From Streptomyces uncialis (GTDB lineage Bacteria > Actinomycetota > Actinomycetes > Streptomycetales > Streptomycetaceae): a DNA stretch of 64,000 bases. Position numbers and translations under genes: made by a program. A model generated the notes under the pieces. That model saw only the letters and a list, made by a program, of their open reading frames with translations, was not told the origin of the DNA and did no database searches. Location: positions 310,001 through 374,000 of the forward strand of contig NZ_LFBV01000007.1 in the NCBI RefSeq assembly GCF_001905345.1, written 5' to 3'. Each line of letters starts with the position of its first letter. The stretch's first letter is position 1. Positions 26,829 to 36,152 of the stretch are shown here, in pieces.

Positions 26829-27056
26829 CGCTCCCGCGGGCTCAGGCCACCCGGAGCGTCCGGGGTGGTGTGACGGGCCGTCGGCCGAGGTCGTACGGGT
26901 GCTCGCCCCACCGGATGGCCGCGTGCTCGCCGTCCATGCCGACCTCGCCGGTATCGGCCACGCTCTCCATCCGGTCCCGGTCCCGGTCCCGGCCCAGGCG
27001 CCGAACCGCCGGTCGGTCGCCGCGCGGTGGAACGCCGCCGTCCGAGCGCGCGGCTC
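26829..27056. other. Intergenic region with a doubtful 31-codon minus-strand ORF
   Basis: A short minus-strand frame at 26842-26937 (start MDGEHAAIRW, end PRTLRVA) has reasonable codon bias but no good ribosome binding site. A (GGTCCC)3 repeat lies near 26972-26990. I cannot decide whether a small gene is present. Confidence 0.25.
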
Positions 27057-27092
27057 TTGACAGTCGACCCGTCCGGAATGAATATTCATTCC
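27057..27092 (+). promoter_or_regulatory. TetR promoter-operator with 18-bp perfect palindrome
   Basis: TTGACA (27057-27062) is a consensus -35. The perfect palindrome GGAATGAATATTCATTCC (27075-27092) covers the -10 position 17-20 bases downstream. The GTG start of the TetR gene follows at once. Binding of the TetR protein here would block its own transcription. Confidence 0.75.
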
Positions 27093-27677
27093 GTGCCTCG
27101 ATCTTCCGCCGATCTCGCTTCCCGGCTCCTCGACTCCGCCCTCGCGCTCTTCGCCGAACGCACCTACGAGGGCACCCAGATGCCCGCCGTGGCCGCCCAC
27201 GCGCAGGTCGGGGTGGGCAGCATCTACCGCTACTTCCCCAGCAAGGAGGCCCTCGGCAATGCCGCGTTCCGGCAGGCCAAGGGCGGCCTGCTCGCCGAGC
27301 TGACCGCGGCCACCGCGCAACCCGCCGCCACACCCCGGGAAGAGTTCGCGCAGATATGGCGGGCCTTCACCCGCTTCGCCGGAGCCAACCCCGCGGCCTT
27401 CGTCTTCCTGGAGCACCAGCAGCACGACACCTTCCTCGACGCCGAGAGCCGCGTCCTGGCCGCCGAGATCGACACCTTCGCCGCGGACTTCATCGCACGA
27501 GGCCAGCGCGCGGGAGCGATCCGCGACGGAGACGCCGCCTTCCTGGTCGCGCTCGCCCTCGGCGCGTTCGGCGGCCTGCTCAAGAACATCCGCCCCCTGC
27601 CCGTCACCGAGCTGCCACCCCAAGCCCTCACCGGCGCCGAATCCGCCGTCTGGGACCTCCTCCACCGGAAGACGTGA
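27093..27677 (+). CDS. TetR-family transcriptional repressor
   Basis: A 194-residue TetR regulator: SRLLDSALALFAERTYEGTQ, MPAVAAHAQVGVGSIYRYFP and SKEALGNAAF form the HTH, followed by an all-helical ligand domain. I place the start at GTG 27093. An in-frame ATG at 27078 lies inside the operator and would be at or before the expected transcription start, and no Shine-Dalgarno is present, so the mRNA is probably leaderless. Three bases separate it from the SDR gene, which it probably controls together with itself. Confidence 0.88.
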   Translation: MPRSSADLASRLLDSALALFAERTYEGTQMPAVAAHAQVGVGSIYRYFPSKEALGNAAFRQAKGGLLAELTAATAQPAATPREEFAQIWRAFTRFAGANPAAFVFLEHQQHDTFLDAESRVLAAEIDTFAADFIARGQRAGAIRDGDAAFLVALALGAFGGLLKNIRPLPVTELPPQALTGAESAVWDLLHRKT

Positions 27678-27680
27678 ACC

Positions 27681-28529
27681 ATGAGCCGAACGGCCCCCGT
27701 CCTCATCACCGGCTGCTCCTCCGGCATGGGACGCCAGACCGCCCTCGCCCTGCACCGGCGGGGCCACCCCGTCTACGCGACCGCCCGCCGCCCCGACGAC
27801 CTCGCGGAACTGGCCGCCGAGGGGATCACCACCCTGGCGCTGGACGTCACCGACGAGGAGTCGATGGCCACCGCGGTCACCCGGGTCGAGCACGATCACG
27901 GCGCGGTCGGCATCCTGGTCAACAACGCCGCCTACGGACTCCACCTGCCCGTCGAACTCGCCCGCCCCGAAGAGATCCGGGCCCAGTTCGAGACCAACGT
28001 CTTCGGCCTCGTCCGCCTCACCCAACTCGTCCTGCCCGCCATGCGCGCAGCCGGTACCGGACGCATCGTCAACATCTCCTCCATGGGCGGCCGGTTCTCA
28101 CCCCCGGGCGGCGGCTTCTACCACTCCACCAAGCACGCGCTGGAAGCGATCAGCGACTCACTGCGCCTGGAAGTCGCACCCTTCGGCATCAAGGTCGTGA
28201 TCGTCCAGCCCGGCCCCACCATCACGGACTTCGCCGACACGGCCGTCGGCACCATGCACGGCTCCACCACCGACAATCCGTACGCGACGTTCCGCTCGGA
28301 ACTGGCGGACATGTACGCCAACAAGGCATTCACCCGCCGCAACGGCGCGGTATCCGTCGAAACAGCGACCAAGGCGATCGTCCGAGCCGCCGTCACCCCC
28401 CGCCCCCGCGCCCGCTACGCGATCGGAGCCATGGCCCGGACGGTGATGACCGCACGCCGGCTCCTGCCGGACGCGGCCTTCGACGCCGTACTGCGCCTCA
28501 GCTTCCCGCTCCCGACCGCCGGCCGGTAG
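27681..28529 (+). CDS. Short-chain dehydrogenase/reductase
   Basis: A 282-residue classical SDR: cofactor motif TGCSSGMG at about 10-17, ATARRPDD after strand 2 (NADPH preference), NNAAYG, catalytic Ser in NISSMGG and Y-x-x-x-K as YHSTK. Resembles actinobacterial retinol/steroid-type SDRs. Operon with the TetR repressor. Substrate unknown. Between this gene and the next (28530-28706) there are only frame-broken traces of coding-like sequence on the minus strand. Confidence 0.9.
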   Translation: MSRTAPVLITGCSSGMGRQTALALHRRGHPVYATARRPDDLAELAAEGITTLALDVTDEESMATAVTRVEHDHGAVGILVNNAAYGLHLPVELARPEEIRAQFETNVFGLVRLTQLVLPAMRAAGTGRIVNISSMGGRFSPPGGGFYHSTKHALEAISDSLRLEVAPFGIKVVIVQPGPTITDFADTAVGTMHGSTTDNPYATFRSELADMYANKAFTRRNGAVSVETATKAIVRAAVTPRPRARYAIGAMARTVMTARRLLPDAAFDAVLRLSFPLPTAGR

Positions 28530-28706
28530 AGCGGACGACCACCTCGTCCTCGGTCGACCGTCGATACGCTCGCAGACCGCGGTGAGTTCCGCGCGTCACC
28601 TTTCTGGGCCGCGTACTCCGACGCGAGCCGCGCGAGGGCACCGGTCGGCACCTCCAGGCAGTCACGTCCACCACGGCGCTCCACCTCTCGGCCACCGGCG
28701 GGGCGT

Positions 28707-30212
28707 TCAGCGCAGGGGGATGACGACCTCGTCCTCGACCGGCGGATCGAGTTCCTGGGCCAGACCGCCGGTGGCCGCATGACAGCGCAGGCGGATCGCC
28801 TCCGGGCTGACGTCCAGACGCAGGAAGGACTTGAAGAACGGTGGACTGTAGGTCGCCGAACCGGGCGGGAACACCTGGGCGTAGAAACCGCGCGTCAGCG
28901 ATCGGGATCGCGCGTACTTCCTCGGGCGGTGCCCGGTCCCCAGCAGCGTGGCCACGATCCGGGCCCGCCGCGTCACCCGCACTGCTGTCCCCGGTGCGCG
29001 GACCGGGGTGACACCCAGCCGTTCGGCGACCACCGCTCCCGCCTCCGCCTCACTCAACCCGAGCAGCCGCCGCAGCCGCAGCCGCCGCCCGTACAGTCCG
29101 CTGTAGAACGCGAGGGAGTCACCGCGCAGCGGATAGCAGCGGAAATCCCGCTCGGTCAGGCCCGCGACACGCACCGGCGGGATGGTGTGGGTGGGGTGCG
29201 TGAACGCGCCGCCCCCGCCGCAGACCACGTACTGGATGGTCCGCCCGCCCACGCGCACCGGATAGCGCTGGTAGTTGTGGATGTTGCCGCCGACCGCCAT
29301 GACGTACCGGTGGTCCGGGTCGCGGACGAGGTCATCGACGGTTCCGCCACCGTCGATGGGGCACGGACGGAGCTCCCCGTCCACGTACAGCGGCGAGCCG
29401 GTGACGAGGATCTTCGGGCGGGGCCCACGGGACACCTCGCGCAGCCAGGCACCCTGCTCGGCGTCGAGAGTGCCCAGCAGCCCGGTGTCGATGCCTATGA
29501 TCCGGACCGTTCCGGTGTCGAGCGCCCAATAGGGCCCCGGCTGCACGACCCGCTGCCCCGGGGCGGACCGCGACCTCATCGCCTCGGTGAGCCGACGGCC
29601 GTCCGTGGGGGAGGGCCGGTGCCACAACAATGAGCGCAGCCAGGCGCGGCTGAGGGGGCGCGGGCGCGGCTCGGGGGCCGGCGGAGAAGCGTCGTCGCAG
29701 AAGACCCGCATGAACGCGCCGAGATCCTCGTACCAGTCATGGTTCCCGGGTATCGCGTAGATCGGCGCCGGATAGTCCCGGTAGGGGCGGAAGAACTTGT
29801 CGGGGTAGTCGTCGGCGCTGCCGACCGGGTAGATCACGTCGCTGGCGACGATCGCGAAGTCCGTGCCCTCACCGGCCTTCAGAAAGCCGGGCACGACGGC
29901 GTACTGGGGGTCTCCACCCTCCCCGGTGTCACCCAGCACCATGAAGGAGAACCGTTCCGCCCCGGTGCCCCGCATCACCTTGTCCTCCGGCGCTCCCGCG
30001 GCCCGGCGCTGCGCCACCCACCTGCTCCGGGTACGGGCGGTGGGGTCCCCGAACCAGCCGGCCAACACGCCGTTGCGGGCCGCCCACAGGGTCCGGGGGG
30101 CCAGCCAGAAGACCTTCCTCTTCTGCGGGAGCGGCAACAGCCTTGCGTAGAAACCCTGTTGAGCGGCATCCCACCCGGCGCCGGTCGCGCTGTCACGTGA
30201 GGACTCAGACAT
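28707..30212 (-). CDS. Metallophosphoesterase (calcineurin-like)
   Basis: A 501-residue phosphoesterase. Family motifs in order are VLGDTGEGGD (D-x-G), a degenerate second block SDVIYPVGS where G-D is usual, GNHDWY, and VGGNIHNYQRYP in place of the G-H-x-H ending. The N-terminus (GFYARLLPLPQKRKVFWLAP) and C-terminal region (FFKSFLRLDV) are conserved-looking extensions. No signal peptide. The ATG at 30212 was chosen because the open frame further upstream is antisense to the PL6 gene. Two altered motif positions mean activity should not be assumed. Confidence 0.85.
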   Translation of the reverse strand: MSESSRDSATGAGWDAAQQGFYARLLPLPQKRKVFWLAPRTLWAARNGVLAGWFGDPTARTRSRWVAQRRAAGAPEDKVMRGTGAERFSFMVLGDTGEGGDPQYAVVPGFLKAGEGTDFAIVASDVIYPVGSADDYPDKFFRPYRDYPAPIYAIPGNHDWYEDLGAFMRVFCDDASPPAPEPRPRPLSRAWLRSLLWHRPSPTDGRRLTEAMRSRSAPGQRVVQPGPYWALDTGTVRIIGIDTGLLGTLDAEQGAWLREVSRGPRPKILVTGSPLYVDGELRPCPIDGGGTVDDLVRDPDHRYVMAVGGNIHNYQRYPVRVGGRTIQYVVCGGGGAFTHPTHTIPPVRVAGLTERDFRCYPLRGDSLAFYSGLYGRRLRLRRLLGLSEAEAGAVVAERLGVTPVRAPGTAVRVTRRARIVATLLGTGHRPRKYARSRSLTRGFYAQVFPPGSATYSPPFFKSFLRLDVSPEAIRLRCHAATGGLAQELDPPVEDEVVIPLR

Positions 30213-30428
30213 CGTCGCACCGTAACAACCCCCGCGTCCCCTGCCTACGGACCGATCGGTTTCGGGAACGCAGGTCCGCATACCGAACGGGCCGCACCGA
30301 GAATCCCGCTGGGGCGGTGCGAATTCATGGGAACGCCCGGGAACGGGAATCGCCCCGGCCGCCTCTTCCTCGTGGCGGCCCACGAGAGGGCCCCTGACCT
30401 GGGCCCCGACAGGTGGGCCCGGGTTCAC

Positions 30429-30447
30429 GGGAGCCCATGAGGCTCCC
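30429..30447 (+). promoter_or_regulatory. Hairpin just before the PL6 ribosome binding site
   Basis: GGGAGCC / GGCTCCC, a 7-bp stem with a 5-base loop, ends 17 bases before the PL6 ATG and just before its GAGAGG. It may be a 5'-UTR stabiliser or the end of upstream transcription. Confidence 0.35.
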
Positions 30448-30464
30448 CATGCACGAGAGGCATC

Positions 30465-31904
30465 ATGCAGCGACGTACCTTCCTCACCGGCACCCTGCTC
30501 GGCACGGCCTTCGCCACCGCGCCGTTCGCGCTGACCACCACCAGCGCGTCCGCCGCCACGGTGACCGTGAGCTCCCTCGCCGACCTCCAGCGGGAGATCG
30601 ACCGCGCCGCCCCCGGCGACCGGATCGTCCTGGCCGACGGCACCTACAACGTCCCCACCGGCGGCATCAGGATCTCGGGCAGGCACGGCACCGGCGCGCA
30701 CATCACCATCGTCTCCCAGAGCCGGGGCGGCGCGGTGCTCCAGGGCGCCCGGAGCTTCGTCCTCAGCGACTCCACCGGCATCACCATCAGCGGCTTCGCC
30801 TTCCGGCAGACCCAGACCCTGATCATCCCGGCCGACTGCTCCGACATCCGGCTCACCCGCAACGACTTCAAGCTCGCCGACATCGCGGACGTCGACTGGG
30901 TCGTGGTGAAGGCGAACAGCGTCAAGATCGACCGCAACCACTTCCACGACCGCTCCACCCAGGGCGTGTTCCTCGTCGCCGACGGCCCCGACGCCCCCAC
31001 CGACCCCGAGAAGAAGACGATGGCCAAGGGCCTCATCGTCCTGCGCAACCACTTCGCCCGCCACACCTACACCGGCACCAACGGCGGTGAGTCCATCCGG
31101 CTCGGCGTCAGCCACCGCGCACTCGACGACGCCGGGGCCGTGGTGGAGTACAACCTCTTCGAGCGGTGCGACGGTGACCCCGAGGCCATCTCGGTGAAGT
31201 CCTCCAAGAACCACATCCGCCACAACACCCTCCGCGACTGCGCCGGAGGCATCGTGCTGCGCCACGGCAACGGCACGCTCGTGCACGGCAACCACCTCGT
31301 CGGCGGAACCGAGGGCATCCGCCTCTACGGCAACGACCACAAGGTGTTCAACAACCATCTGACCGGACTGTCCGGACGCGCCTTCGTGATCGGCAGCGGC
31401 ACGGCCCGCGACCACCTCCCCGGCGAGCCCCCCGCCCAGCAGCGGGGCAACGACGCCTGCGACCGCGCGCTGATCACGCACAACACCCTGGCCCGCAACG
31501 CCCGCACCCTCGTCGGCGAGAACCGTGCCCACGAGCCCCGGGACGTGGTCCTCAGCAACAACATCCTGGTGGCCGACTCGGGCACCCTGGTCGACCTGGG
31601 GCAGCACACCGGCTTCACCTGGCAGGGCAATCTGCTGTGGGGCGGGGCGGCCGACGGCACCATCCCCGCATCCGGCTTCGTCCGCACCGATCCCCGCCTT
31701 CAGCAGGGGACCGACGGGGTGTTCCGCCTCTCGTCGAGCAGCCCGGCCATCGGCGCGGCCGTACCGACGACCCCTGCCGTGACCGACGACCTCGACGGCC
31801 ACCCGCGGGGCGGCAGCCGTGACATCGGCTCGGACCAGTACGCGACGGCCGCGCCGCTCCGTCGCCCGCTGACCACCGCGGACGTGGGCCCCAACGCCGC
31901 GTGA
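30465..31904 (+). CDS. Secreted polysaccharide lyase, PL6-like (alginate/chondroitinase B fold)
   Basis: A 479-residue right-handed beta-helix protein exported by the Tat pathway (MQRRTFLTGTLLG...ASA signal). The PL6 core is seen in GDRIVLADGTYN, NGGESIRLGVS, EAISVKSSKNHIRHNTL (with the likely catalytic lysine) and GIVLRHGNGTLVHGNHL (catalytic arginine), and it ends with a typical DIGSDQY. Such enzymes cleave alginate or related uronate polymers by beta-elimination. It stands alone between unrelated genes, with its own terminator. Confidence 0.88.
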   Translation: MQRRTFLTGTLLGTAFATAPFALTTTSASAATVTVSSLADLQREIDRAAPGDRIVLADGTYNVPTGGIRISGRHGTGAHITIVSQSRGGAVLQGARSFVLSDSTGITISGFAFRQTQTLIIPADCSDIRLTRNDFKLADIADVDWVVVKANSVKIDRNHFHDRSTQGVFLVADGPDAPTDPEKKTMAKGLIVLRNHFARHTYTGTNGGESIRLGVSHRALDDAGAVVEYNLFERCDGDPEAISVKSSKNHIRHNTLRDCAGGIVLRHGNGTLVHGNHLVGGTEGIRLYGNDHKVFNNHLTGLSGRAFVIGSGTARDHLPGEPPAQQRGNDACDRALITHNTLARNARTLVGENRAHEPRDVVLSNNILVADSGTLVDLGQHTGFTWQGNLLWGGAADGTIPASGFVRTDPRLQQGTDGVFRLSSSSPAIGAAVPTTPAVTDDLDGHPRGGSRDIGSDQYATAAPLRRPLTTADVGPNAA

Positions 31905-31917
31905 GTCCCGCGTGAAC

Positions 31918-31963
31918 GCCGCTCCGGTACGGGTCACCGCCCGACGACCGGTACCGGAGCGGC
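31918..31963. terminator. 13-bp perfect inverted repeat after PL6
   Basis: GCCGCTCCGGTAC (31918-31930) and GTACCGGAGCGGC (31951-31963) match perfectly around a 20-base loop, between converging genes. A bidirectional terminator is likely. Confidence 0.7.
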
Positions 31964-32077
31964 GCCCGGAGCCCGGCCCCGATCAGGCCCGACCCCGTGG
32001 CTCGCCCCGGAGTTCCCGGCGGCGATAGCGGTGACCCCGCCGACGCCGCGAGGGCGGCGGCAGGGCCACCACGGGGC

Positions 32078-33157
32078 CTAACCGGCCTTCGGCTGGTGGG
32101 CTGACGGTACGACCACGAGACGCAGGTTCGGCTCGTCGTTGTGCCCGCTGATCGCGAAGAGGCGGGTTCCGTCCGGGGCCCAGGCAAGACCGCGCGGCCG
32201 CAGATAGCCCGCGTGGTAACCGGTGGCGGGGGCGAGGGACACCGTGCGGTAGGGGGAGCCGGCCCCGGACCGGTACAGGTAGACGTCCGGCGCGGGCTCG
32301 ATGCTGTTCACCCCGGCCGCGACATCGCCTCGCGCGGACACCGCGACGGAGTTCGGGTACGAGGTGCTCGGATAGGTGCGCCCCTCGGCCAGGTCCGGCA
32401 GTCGGAACGAGAGATGGCGGTAGGGCGCCCCGGACGCGGTCAGCAGCGTCTTGCCGTCCGGAGTGATGGCCAGGTCGCTGAAGCTGGAACTGCCGCCGGG
32501 CTGGCGCACCGTCTTGCGCAGCACGGGACTTGTCCCGGAGACGTCGTACACCGAGAGATGGCCTGGCGTGGAGTTCTGTTCCCCGGCGACGAGAGTTCCC
32601 GGCGCGGCGGGGGAGGTGGCCAGCAGCGGCGCACCGCTGAAGTCGCCCTCGGGTATGAGTCCCAGACGCACCTTCGGGGTGGCGGTGCCGAGTGAGAGCG
32701 AGCCGATGCTCGCCTCCCACTGCTCTCCGTAGCCGAAGAACAGTGTCCGGCCGCTCAGCGCCGCGTGGAACGGCGCGCTGCCGGCGCCGGTGGCGTGGCG
32801 TGCTCGCTGCCGGGCGGTACCGGTGTCGATGACACTGATGGCGTCACCGAGGGCGAGCGGCGCGTAGAGCGTGCGGGAGTCGGCGGACAGCTCCAGGTCG
32901 CACACCCCCGGCAGGTTCTTGATCGTGCTGATCAGGCGGCCCTGGTAGTCGGCCACCAGGACACTGCCTGTCATGTAGTCGGAGATGAACACTCTCTTGT
33001 GCCGCGCGTCCACCGCCAGATCGCAGTGGTACGCGATCGGCAGTGCGGTGCCCCTGTCCGCGGGCGTGGCCTGCGTCGCGGGCGCGGCGCCGACCGACAG
33101 GCCGAGCAGGGCGGCGAGCGTCAGCAGCAGGCGGGTGCGGGGGAGTCGTCCTCGCAT
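32078..33157 (-). CDS. Secreted YncE-like beta-propeller protein
   Basis: A 359-residue exported protein: signal peptide LLLTLAALLGLSVGAAPATQA, then repeats of the YVTN/NHL type such as CDLAVDARHKRVFISDY, ELSADSRTLYAPLALGDAIS, AITPDGKTLLTASGAPY and GLAWAPDGTRLFAISGHNDE. These build a seven-bladed propeller whose ligand is unknown. The start ATG 33157 has GAAGGGA upstream. No partner gene nearby. Confidence 0.85.
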   Translation of the reverse strand: MRGRLPRTRLLLTLAALLGLSVGAAPATQATPADRGTALPIAYHCDLAVDARHKRVFISDYMTGSVLVADYQGRLISTIKNLPGVCDLELSADSRTLYAPLALGDAISVIDTGTARQRARHATGAGSAPFHAALSGRTLFFGYGEQWEASIGSLSLGTATPKVRLGLIPEGDFSGAPLLATSPAAPGTLVAGEQNSTPGHLSVYDVSGTSPVLRKTVRQPGGSSSFSDLAITPDGKTLLTASGAPYRHLSFRLPDLAEGRTYPSTSYPNSVAVSARGDVAAGVNSIEPAPDVYLYRSGAGSPYRTVSLAPATGYHAGYLRPRGLAWAPDGTRLFAISGHNDEPNLRLVVVPSAHQPKAG

Positions 33158-33397
33158 CGGTGTCCCTTCGGGAACGGGCAGGATCACTGGTCCGGTGCCT
33201 GCCCGTGTCACGGTCCATGGTCGCCTGGGTGTACCCCCACTTCGTCCCCGTACTCCACGCAGGTTCTCAACTCACCAGGGACCGGACGCGGATCACTTCG
33301 GGGACGAGGGGATCACGGTGCGCGAGCCGATCTGGTGCAGACCGGATTCCGGATTCGGGGACGGTGGCCCTGAGCCGACGTCGCCATACCCTCGTGG

Positions 33398-34768
33398 TCA
33401 CACGACCCCTGGCTTGCCGCCGTCCGCGGACGCGGCTCGGCGCAGCGAGCGGATCGCCGGGATCGCGAACAGCGCGGCGCAACCTGCCAGACAGGCGCCC
33501 GCCGACACCAGCAACAGCCGCCCCGGGGACGCCAGCGCGAGGGCCGGGCCCGCCAGTATCTGGCCGAGCGCGATACCGGAGACGGAGCCCGCCAGCTCGT
33601 ACGCGGAGACCCGGTTGAGCACCTTGGGCGGGGTGTGGGTCTGCACGCTGGTCGCCCACATCACCGACCAGAACGCCATGGCACCGCCGCCGAGGACGTG
33701 ACCCGCCAGCAGCACCGGCAGATCGGCGCCCAGCGCCACACACAGCGGCAGCACGGTGTACAGCCCCATCGCCACCGCGCCGGCGGCCAGCGGCCGGACC
33801 GGGCGCACCCGCAGCGCCAGCAGACCGCCGAGCACCGCTCCCGCACCGAGGAACGAGACCGCCAGGCCGTAGGCGTTCGGGCCGAGCCGGGCGCCGACCA
33901 GCGCCGAGCTGAGCGGTACCAGCGGGCCGAAGACCAGTACGCCGTAGCCCACCCAGATCAGGATCACCGCCCACATCCAGGTGCGGGCGCGGAACTCCTG
34001 CCAGCCCTGACGCAGATCACGCCGCAGCGAACCGCCGGTGCGGGCGGAGCCACCGGTGTCGCCCGCGGTGTCCGTGGGCGAGCCGTTCGGGGCGAGCCGG
34101 ATGAGCGCCAGGCACAGGGCGCTGAGCGCGAAGGTGGCGGCGTCGATCGCGTACACGGTACCGGCGCTGGTCAGCGCGATCAGCAGCCCCGCGAAGGCCG
34201 GGCCGAGGAGATGGGCGAGCGCGTCGGCGACCTTGAGCGTGGCGTTGGCCCGCTGCGGTTCGCGGGCGACCAGCGGAACCATCCCGTTCGCCCCCGGCAG
34301 GAACATCGCGACGGCCGCACCGGCCAGCGACGCCATGGTCACCAGCAGCCAGAACGGCGGCGGCCCCGCGAAGAACGCCACCGCCAGCACACCCTGGCTG
34401 AGCACCCGGACGAGGTCCGCGACGACCATCAGCCGACGCGCGCCGAACCGGTCGGCGAACACCCCGCCGAACAGGACCAGGAGGACGAACGTCCCGGTCC
34501 AGGTGCCAAGGACGTAGCCGACCCCGGAGATCCCGTACAGCGCGCCGACGGCGAGCGCGGCGGCCACCGGCATCATCGCGTCACCGAACATCGAGACCGT
34601 ACGGGCGGCGAAGAAGAGCGTGAAGCGCCGGTCCCACAAGGGCGGACGGGCGCGCGGCCGGACGGTGGACGGATCGCTCCGGACGGTCCGGGCGTGCGGC
34701 TGAGGCCGGGGCCCCGTCCGGGGCTGAGGACGTGTGGGGGAATCGGGCTGGGGCTGCGAGGTGGTCAC
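33398..34768 (-). CDS. MFS transporter
   Basis: A 456-residue major-facilitator exporter with about 12 helices after a 45-residue Pro/Arg-rich N-terminal tail. GGVFADRFGARRLMVVAD is the conserved loop 2-3 motif; ANGMVPLVAREPQRANAT is typical of the MdfA/enterobactin-exporter (EntS-like) MFS branch. Start at GTG 34768; a TTG at 34792 is also possible. Divergent from the GlxA-type regulator, which probably controls it. Confidence 0.88.
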   Translation of the reverse strand: MTTSQPQPDSPTRPQPRTGPRPQPHARTVRSDPSTVRPRARPPLWDRRFTLFFAARTVSMFGDAMMPVAAALAVGALYGISGVGYVLGTWTGTFVLLVLFGGVFADRFGARRLMVVADLVRVLSQGVLAVAFFAGPPPFWLLVTMASLAGAAVAMFLPGANGMVPLVAREPQRANATLKVADALAHLLGPAFAGLLIALTSAGTVYAIDAATFALSALCLALIRLAPNGSPTDTAGDTGGSARTGGSLRRDLRQGWQEFRARTWMWAVILIWVGYGVLVFGPLVPLSSALVGARLGPNAYGLAVSFLGAGAVLGGLLALRVRPVRPLAAGAVAMGLYTVLPLCVALGADLPVLLAGHVLGGGAMAFWSVMWATSVQTHTPPKVLNRVSAYELAGSVSGIALGQILAGPALALASPGRLLLVSAGACLAGCAALFAIPAIRSLRRAASADGGKPGVV

Positions 34769-34839
34769 GGCACCGATCCTGGTTCGGACCAATCGGTCAC
34801 CCCAGTGTCCTGACCGACATGATGGGGTACTTTCGCGCC

Positions 34840-35829
34840 ATGACGCCTCGTCCGCCGTCGAAGCCCCCGGCGCCGCATCGGGTGGTGGCCCTGCTGCGAC
34901 CCCCTCAGTCGACCTTCACGCTGGCCTGCGCGGCCGAGGTGTTCGGCGATCACGGCCCGGTGATCCCCGCCCGCTACACGTTCGAGGTCTGCACCGAGCG
35001 CCCCGGCCCGGTGGCCACCCAGGCCGGTTACGACCTGCTGGTCACGGCGGGCCTGGACACGCTGGAGCGGGCGGACACCGTGCTGGTCCCCGGCTGGCGG
35101 CAGGAGCCCGGCACCGAGGTGCCGCCGCCGGTGGTCGAGGCGGTCCGCCGGGCGCACCGGCGCGGCGCGCGGGTCGTCGGCCTCTCCTCGGGCGCCTTCG
35201 TGCTCGCCGCCGCCGGGCTGCTGGACGGCCGACGGGCCACCACCCACTGGTCCCGTGCCGCCGAGCTGGGCACCTGGTTCCCCCGGGTCCGGGTCGACCC
35301 CGCGGTGCTCTACGTGGACCACGGTGATGTCGCCACCAGCGCGGGAGCGGCGGCCGGCGTGGACCTCTGCCTGCACCTGGTGAGCGCCGACCAGGGCGCC
35401 GCGTACGCGATGCGGATCGCCCGCCGGATGGTGATGCCACCGCACCGCGAGGGCTGCCAGCAGCAGTACGCCGAGCTGCCCACCTCCGGGCCGGTCGCCG
35501 ACTCGCTGGCCCCGCTCCTGGAGTGGCTGGCCGGTCGACTGGACCAGCCGGTCAGCGTCGCCGAGATGGCGGTCCGCTCCCAGGTCTCGGCCCGCACACT
35601 GACCCGGCGCTTCACCGAGCAACTGGGCATCAGTCCCGGACGCTGGCTGCTGGACCGGCGGATCGCTGCCACCCGGGCACTGCTGGAGGAGACCGACCTG
35701 CCGGTGGAGACCATCGCGCACCGGGTCGGCCTCTCCTCGGCCGTCAACCTGCGCCGCCGCTTCCACGAGGCCCTGCGCACCACACCCGCCGCCTACCGCC
35801 GCGCCTTCCGCGTGGACAAGGCCGGTTAG
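34840..35829 (+). CDS. GlxA-family AraC-type transcriptional regulator
   Basis: A 329-residue regulator with an N-terminal DJ-1/PfpI (glutamine-amidotransferase-like) domain (STFTLACAAEVFGD, GARVVGLSSGAFVLAAAGLL) and a C-terminal AraC HTH (VSVAEMAVRSQVSARTLTRR, LPVETIAHRVGLSSAVNLRR). The nucleophile-position residue in the sensor is Ser (LSSGA), not Cys, so it is not an enzyme. There is no ribosome binding site; TACTTT seven bases before the ATG suggests a leaderless mRNA. Confidence 0.88.
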   Translation: MTPRPPSKPPAPHRVVALLRPPQSTFTLACAAEVFGDHGPVIPARYTFEVCTERPGPVATQAGYDLLVTAGLDTLERADTVLVPGWRQEPGTEVPPPVVEAVRRAHRRGARVVGLSSGAFVLAAAGLLDGRRATTHWSRAAELGTWFPRVRVDPAVLYVDHGDVATSAGAAAGVDLCLHLVSADQGAAYAMRIARRMVMPPHREGCQQQYAELPTSGPVADSLAPLLEWLAGRLDQPVSVAEMAVRSQVSARTLTRRFTEQLGISPGRWLLDRRIAATRALLEETDLPVETIAHRVGLSSAVNLRRRFHEALRTTPAAYRRAFRVDKAG

Positions 35830-36152
35830 ACCGTCAACACCTCGCCACAGTCACACCTAGCCCACCGCCAACACCTCACCGGACGCCCCACATCCGCCAC
35901 GGCGGGCATCGCGCCAACCACGCGGACATCGCGCCAACCACGGCGACCGGCAACACAGCCGCCCGCCCTCCGTTCCGCTGGGTGTGCCGGACGGCCGCAG
36001 CATGATCGATCCGCTCGTCGTCGCGCTGTCGACGGCCGGGAGCCCTCCACGGACCAGCGGAGCACCGCTCACCGGAGGCCGCTCACCGAAGGCCGTGCGG
36101 CGATATCGCCAACAGGTGTTCAACAACGCCCTGATCCCCCTACATTCAGGCC
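35830..36152. repeat. Intergenic region with a 20-bp-period direct repeat
   Basis: CATCGCGCCAACCACG occurs at 35907-35922 and 35927-35942. The rest of the spacer has no supported gene. AACAGGTGTTCAACAACG near 36111-36130 is AT-rich and probably holds the promoter of the next gene. Confidence 0.5.

Noticed and set aside
26842-26937. Small minus-strand ORF ending RTLRVA
   Set aside because: No ribosome binding site and no recognisable family; kept only as a note on the intergenic region.
28530-28706. Possible small gene remnant on the minus strand (EVPTGALARLASEYAAQK)
   Set aside because: The coding-like pieces fall in different frames and are very short; too weak to call a pseudogene.
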